Assembly: GCA_001799195.1 (NCBI GenBank)
Contig: MGSU01000028.1
Coordinates: 1-19,441 of the forward strand
Direction: 5' to 3'
DNA length: 19,441 bases
Source: Deltaproteobacteria bacterium RIFOXYA12_FULL_61_11
Lineage (GTDB): Bacteria > Bdellovibrionota_F > JAHFAK01 > YA12-FULL-61-11
The notes beneath the pieces were generated by a model. That model was not told where the DNA came from, did not search any database, and saw only the letters and a program-made list of their open reading frames with translations. Shown one piece after another: positions 8,348 to 14,520 of the stretch. Made by a program: the position numbers and the translations under genes. Every line of letters starts with the position of its first letter. The stretch's first letter is position 1.

Positions 8348-9523
8348 ATGCATCGCATCCTGTTGTTCCTTCCCTTCCTCTGCTGTTGTTCTCCCGAACT
8401 CGAACCCGGGGCCTACGGCAAGCTCGAACTCAAGTTGTTGGGCAGTGCGGCCGAGGTCCATCACCTCGAGGTGAGCCTCCAGGGCCCCGGAATCACCGAT
8501 CCCATGACCGCACAGATGAGTCTCTCGCAACGCCAGGCCAGTCTCTACTTCCACGGCGTGCCGGCCGGGATCGACCGGGTGATCGAGGTGACGTGCCGCG
8601 ACGCGACGGGGCAAGCAATCTGTACCCTGAGGCGCGAAGGGGTGACCATCGAAGCAGGACAGACGACCGAGCTTGCCATGGTCCTTGCCCTCGATAGCGG
8701 GAGCGCCGAGCTCGGCGCCTTCGACGCGACCCTCGTCTTCAACCATCCTCCGAGCATCAGTCGGGTCACCGTGACTCCCTCGTCCCCTGATCCCGGCCAG
8801 GAGATACTGTGCGAGATTGTGGCTACGGACGAGGACGGGGATGCGCTCGAGTACCAATGGAGCGCCACGGCGGGGACCTTCACCCAGCCCGGGGAGTCCA
8901 CGACCGGTCTGACCGTGACCGAGCCCGGCGAAGTAACCCTCACGGTCCTGGTCAGCGACGGACTCACCCCGGTCTCCATGACCTTGGTCGTCGAGGTTGG
9001 CGGCACGGCCGGAAGTGCAAGTGGAGCAGGGACCTACCAGGTAGTTCTAAACGAACTCTTGGCCGACCCGCCGGACGATATCCTTGGGGATGCCAATGCC
9101 GATGGTGTGCGGGACCTCAACGCGGATGAGTTCGTGGAACTGGTCAACGCCGGGACCTCGGAGGTCGATCTCTCGGGATGGACCCTGGCGGACAGTACTG
9201 ATCCCCGGCATGTCTTTCCGCAAGGGACTATGCTCGCGCCGAGCGCCGTGTTGGTCGTCTTCGGCGGAGGTGCGCCGACCCTGCCGATCGCCTGGCAGGT
9301 TGCTTCCAGTGGGGGGCTCGGCCTGAACAACAGCGGGGATACCCTCACCCTCTGCGATCAGAGCGGCACTCCGGTGACGAGCGTGACCTATGGAGGCGAG
9401 GGTGGTTACAATCAGTCCTTATCCCGCTCGCCGGACCTGAGCGGGGAGTTCGTCAAGCACAGCACGGTGTCGGCGTCGCTCTTCTCCCCGGGTTATCGGC
9501 TCGACGGGAGTCCCTTCAACTGA
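8348..9523 (+). CDS. Outer-surface lipoprotein with Ig/PKD-like and lamin-tail (LTD) domains
   Basis: A 391-residue exported protein. The short hydrophobic N-terminus (residues 3-11) runs into three cysteines, C12-C14, so a lipoprotein signal is likely although the lipobox is not classic. Residues 20-130 form an unassigned beta-rich region, 135-217 an Ig/PKD-like sandwich (DEDGDALEYQWSATAG) and 231-360 a lamin-tail domain (VVLNELLAD, then EFVELVN, then LSGWTLADS). A dockerin-like acidic loop, DANADGVRDLNADE (248-261), precedes the LTD core and probably binds calcium. Bacterial LTD proteins are usually secreted or surface-bound and often accompany nucleases or adhesins; no enzyme domain is visible here. 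The start follows AAGGAGG at 8335-8341. The 3' end overlaps the convergent coaE by 31 bases. Confidence 0.85.
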   Translation: MHRILLFLPFLCCCSPELEPGAYGKLELKLLGSAAEVHHLEVSLQGPGITDPMTAQMSLSQRQASLYFHGVPAGIDRVIEVTCRDATGQAICTLRREGVTIEAGQTTELAMVLALDSGSAELGAFDATLVFNHPPSISRVTVTPSSPDPGQEILCEIVATDEDGDALEYQWSATAGTFTQPGESTTGLTVTEPGEVTLTVLVSDGLTPVSMTLVVEVGGTAGSASGAGTYQVVLNELLADPPDDILGDANADGVRDLNADEFVELVNAGTSEVDLSGWTLADSTDPRHVFPQGTMLAPSAVLVVFGGGAPTLPIAWQVASSGGLGLNNSGDTLTLCDQSGTPVTSVTYGGEGGYNQSLSRSPDLSGEFVKHSTVSASLFSPGYRLDGSPFN

Positions 9524-10107
9524 GCGATAAGTCTCTCGACCTGAACCGCGGTCTCCTCCGGAGAACCTCCATTGTCCACTCTCAGATCGGCCAGGGCTGC
9601 CTTGGCCGACACGTCCATCTGTGCCGCGATCCGCAGACGCGCCTGTTCAGGGTCCAAGCCGTCGCGCAGGCACAGCCGTTCGAGCTGGACGTCTGCCGGC
9701 ACCGTCACCACGATCAGCAGGTCACGTTGCGGCAGGAGGTCGTTCTCGAGGAGCAGGGCCCCCTCGGCAATGACCACCCCGGGTGGTGCAGCTCCGAGTT
9801 CGTGGGTGATGCGATCGCGCAAGGCCGGCACGAGCAAGGAGTCGAGAGTCCTCCTGGCCTGAGGTGAAGCGAAGACGATGCGTCCGAGCGCGCTGCGGTC
9901 GATCGTGCCGTCCGGGGCGACGATGCGCTCTCCGAAGGCCTCTCTCAGGAGACGATGAGGTTCACTCTCCGGCACATAGAGGCTATGTGCAAGACGATCG
10001 AGCTCGAGCACGGTGAAACCAGCAGCGCGGAGTTGCGAGGCGACGCTGCTCTTGCCGCAGGCGATCCCCCCGGTCAATCCGACGCGGAAGTGCCGGTCGG
10101 TGGCCAT
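9493..10107 (-). CDS. coaE: Dephospho-CoA kinase CoaE
   Basis: A 204-residue enzyme for the last step of coenzyme A synthesis: ATP-dependent phosphorylation of the 3'-hydroxyl of dephospho-CoA. It has the P-loop GGIACGKS (13-20), the ELDRLAH segment that follows (dephospho-CoA side), IAEGALLLEN in the middle, and the family C-terminal pattern RLRIAAQ followed by ADLRVDNGGS. I chose the ATG at 10107 because the P-loop then lies at the usual distance from the start; an upstream in-frame ATG at 10167 would add 20 residues that overlap speD. The ATG lies five bases after the speD stop, without a strong ribosome-binding site, so translation is probably coupled to speD. In many proteobacteria coaE instead sits near pilD or zapD. 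Confidence 0.93.
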   Translation of the reverse strand: MATDRHFRVGLTGGIACGKSSVASQLRAAGFTVLELDRLAHSLYVPESEPHRLLREAFGERIVAPDGTIDRSALGRIVFASPQARRTLDSLLVPALRDRITHELGAAPPGVVIAEGALLLENDLLPQRDLLIVVTVPADVQLERLCLRDGLDPEQARLRIAAQMDVSAKAALADLRVDNGGSPEETAVQVERLIAQLKGLPSSR

Positions 10108-10111
10108 GGAT

Positions 10112-10582
10112 TCAGCAGCAGGCGGCCTGATGGAGGAAGCCGTCGGGGTGGAGGATGTGGCTGGCACAGTCGTCGTTCAGGTGACAGTTCCGCACTGCCT
10201 CGGGCTCGCTGGTTTCAAGTTCATTATTGAATTCGTTGAAGATCCCGCGTTTGATTTTGTAAATAAAGGACTTGGTCGGTTTGAAGGCGTTCGCCACGAA
10301 TTCCATGGCGATTTCGGCGAGCTCGAAGTGCCCACAGGTAAAGATGTCCACGGCCGCGTAGTTGCGTTCGGGCCAGGTATGGATGGAGAGGTGGGATTCG
10401 GCTATCACCAGGAAACCGCTGATGCCGTGGGGATTGAAGAGATTGAATTTCTCGCTGACGATATGGGCCTGGGCTTGTCTTGCCGCTTCCAGCAGCGTGG
10501 TGCGCACGAAATCGACGTCATCGAGGAGTTCGGCAGGACAACCGGCCAGCTCCAACAGGTAGTGGACCCCGAGCGTTTTCAT
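10112..10582 (-). CDS. speD: S-adenosylmethionine decarboxylase proenzyme, class 1B (SpeD/SpeH)
   Basis: A 156-residue proenzyme that self-cleaves to form a pyruvoyl cofactor and decarboxylates AdoMet, supplying aminopropyl groups for spermidine. The ESHLSIHTWPE segment places the cleavage at E62-S63; H68 and C83 (FTCG) are the other catalytic residues. S63, H68 and C83 have the same numbering as in the Thermotoga maritima enzyme, which strongly supports the ATG at 10582. In-frame upstream starts (10594, 10669) would break that match. GGGGGTT lies just before the ATG. Unusual is a C-terminal extension of about 25 residues with C133, H134, C139, H142, H145, H151, C155 and C156, absent from the roughly 130-residue thermophile enzyme. 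No spermidine synthase gene is nearby. The gene leads coaE, four bases downstream. Confidence 0.93.
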   Translation of the reverse strand: MKTLGVHYLLELAGCPAELLDDVDFVRTTLLEAARQAQAHIVSEKFNLFNPHGISGFLVIAESHLSIHTWPERNYAAVDIFTCGHFELAEIAMEFVANAFKPTKSFIYKIKRGIFNEFNNELETSEPEAVRNCHLNDDCASHILHPDGFLHQAACC

Positions 10583-10682
10583 GACAACCCCCATACGAAA
10601 GAAGTTGCATCGCAGGGCACCTCCTCGCGGCCGGCCAGGGCAGCTAGGAGTATCGTCGCGCAAACCCAATATGACGTAAACT

Positions 10683-10713
10683 GCCGTCTTCCATAACCCT
10701 TGCGCCGTCTTCC
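10683..10713 (-). repeat. Direct repeat in the speD leader, 21-base period
   Basis: GGAAGACGGC read on the minus strand occurs twice, at 10704-10713 and 10683-10692, exactly 21 bases (two helical turns) apart. The copies lie just downstream of the candidate speD -10, in the expected transcribed leader. This could be a tandem operator or an RNA element; no protein is known from the sequence. Confidence 0.5.
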
Positions 10714-10730
10714 GGCTCTGCGAGGACGCC

Positions 10731-10759
10731 TATCTAGCAGCCGCAGGATCTGAAATCAA
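10731..10759 (-). promoter_or_regulatory. Candidate promoter of speD-coaE
   Basis: On the minus strand TTGATT (10759-10754), a 17-base spacer and TAGATA (10736-10731), with TGC just before the -10. The optimal spacing and extended -10 make this the best minus-strand promoter in the gap. Confidence 0.45.
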
Positions 10760-10865
10760 GAAATTTCCTCCGATGACCTGGGAAAAAATGCCACAGTTGT
10801 TCTGTCTCGGCGGAAGGACGATATAACAAGTTGTAGTTATTGACGATGGCTGTGTCGTTTCGCCA

Positions 10866-10896
10866 TTGACAAGCGGGCGCCCATCGGAGATAGATG
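10866..10896 (+). promoter_or_regulatory. Candidate promoter of mdh
   Basis: A perfect TTGACA at 10866-10871 and TAGATG at 10891-10896. The spacer is 19 bases, longer than ideal, so the -10 assignment is uncertain. The palindrome at 10909-10926 would fall at or just after the transcription start. Confidence 0.35.
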
Positions 10897-10908
10897 AACC
10901 CAACACTT

Positions 10909-10926
10909 CGTTCCTCGCGAGGAACG
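10909..10926. promoter_or_regulatory. 18-bp perfect palindrome upstream of mdh
   Basis: CGTTCCTCGCGAGGAACG is its own reverse complement over all 18 bases. It lies 30 bases before the mdh ATG and about 12 bases after the candidate -10, a typical operator position for a dimeric repressor. As RNA it could form a hairpin only with a strained loop, so a DNA-binding site is the simpler reading. Confidence 0.5.
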
Positions 10927-10956
10927 GCGATCGTCACAATCCTGAGGAGGGATCAC

Positions 10957-11931
10957 ATGAACAAGAAAATTCGGGTCGGGGTCACCGGTGCTGCCGGACA
11001 AATTTGCTATTCCCTGCTGTTCCGCGTCGCTTCGGGCGAAGTCTTCGGTAAGGACACCGCGGTCGATCTCGTGCTCAAGGAGATAACTCCAGCCCTGCCG
11101 GCCACCGAGGGTGTGGCCATGGAACTCAGCGACTGCGCCTTCCCCACCCTCAATAGCTTGACCATCACCGACCAGGATGACGTCCTCTGCAATGGCAGCA
11201 ACTGGGTCCTACTCGTCGGCGCTGCCCCGCGCAAGGCTGGTATGGAACGCAGCGATCTGATCCGGACCAACGGTCCAATCTTCAAGGCCGTCGGAAAGGC
11301 CCTGAACAAAGCTGCCACGGGCGTGCAGGTCGTGGTCGTGGGGAACCCGGCCAACACCAACGCGATGATCGCGGCCAAGAACAGCGACGTTCCCAAGAAC
11401 GCTTTCTACGCTTTGATGCGCTTGGATGAGAACCGCATGAAGAGTCAGCTCGCGGCCAAGGCCGGTGTGCCGGTGTCTGCCGTCACCAACACCGTGGTAT
11501 GGGGTAACCACAGCACTACTCAGTACCCCGACTTCCACAACGCCAAGATCAACGGCAAGCCGGTCACCAGCGTGATCACCGACCAGGCTTGGCTCGAGGG
11601 TGCCTTCCTCAAGACGGTCCAGGATCGCGGCGCCGCGATCATCAAGGCCCGGGGCTCGAGTTCTGCCGCCAGCGCGGCCAACGCAGTGGTCGACCACGTC
11701 CACAGCCTGCTCACCCCCACCGGTGCCGAGGGTTGGTTCTCGGCGGGCGTGGTCAGCAATGGTCAATACGGAGTCCCCGAAGGACTCGTCTTCGGGTATC
11801 CCGTGACCTCCAACGGCAAGACCTGGAAGGTGGTCGAGAACGTCCCGATGAATGCATACGCCAAGGAGAAATTGGGCAAGACCATCGCCGAACTCGAACA
11901 AGAGCGCACCACGGTCAAAGACCTTCTCTGA
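10957..11931 (+). CDS. mdh: Malate dehydrogenase, type 2
   Basis: A 324-residue NAD(P)-dependent enzyme that interconverts malate and oxaloacetate in the cytoplasm, completing the TCA cycle with the nearby succinate dehydrogenase. It has the nucleotide-binding loop GAAGQI (11-16), substrate arginines R92 and R98 in [10 protein letters not shown]160 in RLDENR, and the catalytic pair D157/H185 ([12 protein letters not shown]). GNPANTN at 129-135 marks the type 2 (cytosolic-like) MDH subgroup rather than the lactate-dehydrogenase-like type. The ATG at 10957 follows GAGGAGG (10944-10950) with a six-base spacer and starts the conserved fold directly; an in-frame ATG at 10894 would add 21 residues that cover the palindrome and are not part of the family. 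It is monocistronic by position. Confidence 0.95.
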   Translation: MNKKIRVGVTGAAGQICYSLLFRVASGEVFGKDTAVDLVLKEITPALPATEGVAMELSDCAFPTLNSLTITDQDDVLCNGSNWVLLVGAAPRKAGMERSDLIRTNGPIFKAVGKALNKAATGVQVVVVGNPANTNAMIAAKNSDVPKNAFYALMRLDENRMKSQLAAKAGVPVSAVTNTVVWGNHSTTQYPDFHNAKINGKPVTSVITDQAWLEGAFLKTVQDRGAAIIKARGSSSAASAANAVVDHVHSLLTPTGAEGWFSAGVVSNGQYGVPEGLVFGYPVTSNGKTWKVVENVPMNAYAKEKLGKTIAELEQERTTVKDLL

Positions 11932-12115
11932 GCATTATTGCAACGCAGCGCATTACCTACGATCGCCCCATCGCAACTGTTACCCGCTGATATTCTGATG
12001 GAAAGTTACATTGCTATTGTCTACTGCTGAGCAATTGCACTTTTTCTTTGACATGCTGCGTAATTCATGATAGAGGTGAACAAGCTGGAAGGTCACCCCA
12101 TTTCGAGGAGGATAT
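11932..12115 (+). other. Gap between mdh and the hendecad-repeat gene
   Basis: 184 bases, more A+T-rich than the genes. A weak candidate terminator for mdh is ATTGCT (12010-12015) pairing with AGCAAT (12030-12035), followed by TTTTTCTTT at 12041-12049; the stem is only six A+T-leaning base pairs with a 14-base loop. The promoter candidate at 12048-12076 lies immediately after. Confidence 0.35.
12048..12076 (+). promoter_or_regulatory. Candidate promoter of the hendecad-repeat gene
   Basis: A perfect TTGACA (12048-12053), a 17-base spacer and TAGAGG (12071-12076). The -10 is weak by the E. coli consensus but begins with TAG like the other candidates here. The leader would be about 30 bases. 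Confidence 0.4.
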
Positions 12116-13093
12116 ATGGTTCGGCTACTCGGCATCGGCATTCTCGGCTTGTTGCTTGCCCTACCGTGTGCGGCTACCTATGAAGATGCCGGCAAACTCC
12201 TCGCCATGACCGGCGTCGGTCCGACCGGCGAGGAGGCCAATCCCATGGGCTCCATCACCATCACCAACAGTGCTGATCTTGCCAAGAAGATCCTCCAACC
12301 GGTCAATGGTTCCGAGGACGACGAGATCATCAAGACCAGCGAAGTCATCATCATGGGGACGGGGAAGGCCGCAGAAGGACTCCTGACCATGCTCAAGGAG
12401 ATCGGGGTCAGCGCGGTCCGCACCATTGGTGGGGTCGTCCTCATCGTCGGTGAGAGCGCAATCGCCATCCTCGAGGAACTCTACAAGACCGGTTTAGTCG
12501 CCATGAACCTGATCACCGATACGGTCAAGAACATGGTCATCCTGGGCAAGAACGCCATTGTCCACACCCTCAAGGTCGTGGGCAACCTGTTGATCACCGG
12601 CGCCATCTATGCCGCGGACATCCTGGTCAAAGCGGCCGAGGGTGTATTATGGTTGCTCAAGGGACTCTACAAGGCCGCCGGGTATGTCCTGACCGCCGCT
12701 GCCTCGGGTGCCATCCTGTTGGTGCACTATGCAGCCAAGGGGATCGTTAAGTTGGTCCAGTTCATCGAGAAGGCCGTGATGTTCGTGGTCAAGTTCACCG
12801 CCGACATGGTCGTCGGTGTGATCAAGATCGTGCTCGATGGGGTCCGGTACATGTTGGACAAGACGCGCGAAGCGATCAATGCCGTGTTCCAAAAGGTCAT
12901 CGAAAAGGAAAAAGAATTGGGAGACAAGGCGGTCGAATCGACGAAACAGACCCGTAACCGCGCCTGGGACAAACTCAAGGACGACCTCAAGAACTTCGGC
13001 AAGCCCAAGTCGCAAGAACGCAGGAACTCTCCCGAGCCGACCCCCCAACCGGATGGTGACGGTTCCATGACCATCGCCTTCGGTCAGGCCTGA
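12116..13093 (+). CDS. Exported protein of 11-residue (hendecad) amphipathic helical repeats, unrecognised
   Basis: A 325-residue protein I do not recognise. A signal peptide is clear (residues 1-20, hydrophobic core 4-16, likely cut after CAA or CAAT). Residues 21-75 are a variable polar region. From residue 85 to 271 the chain can be written as 17 consecutive 11-residue units without any insertion: AAEGLLTMLKE (85-95) and AAEGVLWLLKG (173-183) are close copies eight units apart, and AAKGIVKLVQF (206-216) is another. The pattern is sharpest from about 162 to 271: two positions per unit are polar or charged, the rest hydrophobic or small. This is the rhythm of membrane-surface helices such as synucleins, perilipins, apolipoproteins and LEA proteins, though more hydrophobic. 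The C-terminus (272-325) is basic, then Pro-rich. GAGGAGG (12105-12111) precedes the ATG. A lipid- or membrane-associated role in the periplasm or outer membrane is inference only. Confidence 0.82.
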   Translation: MVRLLGIGILGLLLALPCAATYEDAGKLLAMTGVGPTGEEANPMGSITITNSADLAKKILQPVNGSEDDEIIKTSEVIIMGTGKAAEGLLTMLKEIGVSAVRTIGGVVLIVGESAIAILEELYKTGLVAMNLITDTVKNMVILGKNAIVHTLKVVGNLLITGAIYAADILVKAAEGVLWLLKGLYKAAGYVLTAAASGAILLVHYAAKGIVKLVQFIEKAVMFVVKFTADMVVGVIKIVLDGVRYMLDKTREAINAVFQKVIEKEKELGDKAVESTKQTRNRAWDKLKDDLKNFGKPKSQERRNSPEPTPQPDGDGSMTIAFGQA

Positions 13094-13130
13094 ACCCTCG
13101 CACTGTCTTCGTTTCGCCTCTCGAGCAGCA

Positions 13131-14468
13131 TCAGAATAAGAAATACATGGTCGCCAAGAAATTGTAATAACGATCCTGTATCACCGCGTTGACGATCTCC
13201 TTGCGGAAGCCTCCGCGTACCCCCCGATTATCCACAATACCTGTGGTGCTCTGCGCTTTGTCGAAGAACACATCGAGGGTGTAGAGCCCGAAGAGGAAAT
13301 CTAAGCCCCAGGATCGATCGAAGCGCATGGTCGCCCCTGCGGTGATGAAGTGATTGAGCATGTTGGTTTTTACGGCGGTCGGGTTACCGGTGATGTAGCT
13401 GCGTTGGTTCGTCGCCTGATACAGTTGTTTGCTCTCCTCGTAGGTTGGCTGGAAGAGGATTTCCCAGCCCGCTTTGATGCCGAGATCGAAGTTGTCGTCG
13501 CCGGCGGGTAGGTACCAAATGAGGTTCACGGGTGCTAGGTTGGCCCCCATGTAGACCGCATCGAGGAAGAAGAACAGCGGGGCTCCGGGCATGGATTCGA
13601 TGTCGTTGCCATCGAACATGAACATTCGAAAACCAGCTTTTGGCATGAGACACAAGGACTTGAGATCACGAAAGGGATAGACTCGGTACACCAGGTTGGC
13701 AGAGGTGTTGTGGGTCATGGCCGTGGTCGGGATGATCTTTTCCTTCTTCAGGGTGATGGTGAGGCGATAGAAGGAGTAGAGGTACGACAGTTCCAGCCCC
13801 AGGGCATGAACGCCCCCTTGGAGGGGATATACTTCTGCGCCGAGACCGGCAGTCACCGACGGCCAGGCCTGGTACTGCACTCCGGCGTCCCCGGCATAGG
13901 GACTTTGGATGGCCTGGTTCAAGGGTGGGGTGTTTTGTTGTTTGACCTGCCGGTTCGTGTTCGAAGCGAGGCCAAAGAAGGTAGGCAGGAAACCGAGGAA
14001 GCGCGAGCGCGCGGAGTATATATTGTACTGAGTGCCGAGGGTCAGAGCGAACCGCCCGTTATCGTTCTTGAACGGTCGCACTGCCGTGATGTCAATTTCG
14101 GATTCGTAGACCTTGCGCCGTTTACCGCCCTTCTTGCTCGCCTTATTCCTGGATTCGCGATCCTCCTGCCAATCGTCGTAATCTCCCTCTTCCTCTTCCT
14201 CGTCTTCCTCTTCTTCTTCCTCGAAATCCTCTCCCTCTTCCTCTTCCTCTTCCTCTTCGTATTCTTCTTCGTCTTCTTCCCCGGGCTCTTCCTCCCAATC
14301 GCCGTCGTCTTCCTCTTCTTCCTCGTCGTCCCATTCCGAGGCACGATTGGCCAAGAGCCCTGCGTCGGTCGTAGGGGTGAGCGACGAGTCCGCTGCGACG
14401 GGACTCGTCGTGGCGAGGAACAGGAGGGCGATCATGACGCCGAGGAAGATCACTGTCGCTCGAACCAT
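13131..14468 (-). CDS. Predicted outer-membrane beta-barrel protein with poly-acidic N-terminal segment
   Basis: A 445-residue exported protein. Residues 1-26 are a signal peptide (core 5-19, likely cut after VAA). Residues 45-105 are almost entirely Glu and Asp, then a basic patch (107-119, NKASKKGGKRRK) leads into a beta-rich region (about 120-445) with alternating hydrophobic strands. It ends in YFLF, the terminal-Phe pattern recognised by the BAM assembly machinery. I chose the ATG at 14468 because the signal peptide starts there, with GTGGAG about nine bases upstream; upstream in-frame ATGs at 14498 and 14633 lack a site and the latter overlaps the next gene. The acidic segment would lie in the periplasm or outside and could bind cations. 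It follows the FlgT-like gene by 52 bases, probably in one transcript with infA. Family not recognised. Confidence 0.78.
   Translation of the reverse strand: MVRATVIFLGVMIALLFLATTSPVAADSSLTPTTDAGLLANRASEWDDEEEEEDDGDWEEEPGEEDEEEYEEEEEEEEGEDFEEEEEEDEEEEEGDYDDWQEDRESRNKASKKGGKRRKVYESEIDITAVRPFKNDNGRFALTLGTQYNIYSARSRFLGFLPTFFGLASNTNRQVKQQNTPPLNQAIQSPYAGDAGVQYQAWPSVTAGLGAEVYPLQGGVHALGLELSYLYSFYRLTITLKKEKIIPTTAMTHNTSANLVYRVYPFRDLKSLCLMPKAGFRMFMFDGNDIESMPGAPLFFFLDAVYMGANLAPVNLIWYLPAGDDNFDLGIKAGWEILFQPTYEESKQLYQATNQRSYITGNPTAVKTNMLNHFITAGATMRFDRSWGLDFLFGLYTLDVFFDKAQSTTGIVDNRGVRGGFRKEIVNAVIQDRYYNFLATMYFLF
14154..14336 (-). repeat. Low-complexity Glu/Asp-coding tract with 12-residue aromatic period
   Basis: Encodes residues 45-105 of the barrel protein. 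GAG/GAA codons alternate, giving a CTC/TTC-rich plus strand that resembles a microsatellite. Single aromatic residues interrupt the acid run at W46, W58, Y70 and F82, exactly 12 apart. Confidence 0.8.
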
Positions 14469-14520
14469 GGGCAATAACTCCACGCTCTCATCGATCATGG
14501 TACAGCGCGAGGAGGTTTTT

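Larger units (their letters stand above)
10583..10956. promoter_or_regulatory. Divergent speD/mdh regulatory region
   Basis: 374 bases without a credible gene. It contains a promoter candidate for speD (10731-10759, minus), a promoter candidate for mdh (10866-10896, plus), an 18-bp palindrome at 10909-10926, and a 10-base direct repeat at 10683-10692 and 10704-10713. It is visibly richer in A+T than the flanking coding sequence around 10740-10860. The speD leader would be about 140 bases long. Short open frames here have unlikely compositions. Confidence 0.6.

Noticed and set aside
10734-10937. 67-codon minus-strand frame in the speD/mdh gap
   Set aside because: It spans both promoter candidates and the palindrome, lacks a ribosome-binding site, and has no recognisable pattern.
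10894-10956. Upstream extension of mdh to an ATG at 10894
   Set aside because: It would translate the palindrome and Shine-Dalgarno region; the conserved protein begins at 10957 behind a strong GAGGAGG.
12010-12049. Intrinsic terminator after mdh
   Set aside because: The stem has only six mostly A/T pairs with a 14-base loop and the T run is offset by five bases. It is mentioned only as weak in the gap entry and is not called as a terminator.
13710-14477. 255-codon plus-strand frame with a long Phe/Leu run resembling a membrane protein
   Set aside because: The hydrophobic run is only the complement of the Glu/Asp tract on the minus strand (GAG/GAA read as CTC/TTC). The minus-strand gene has a signal peptide and beta-barrel end, which explains the region better.
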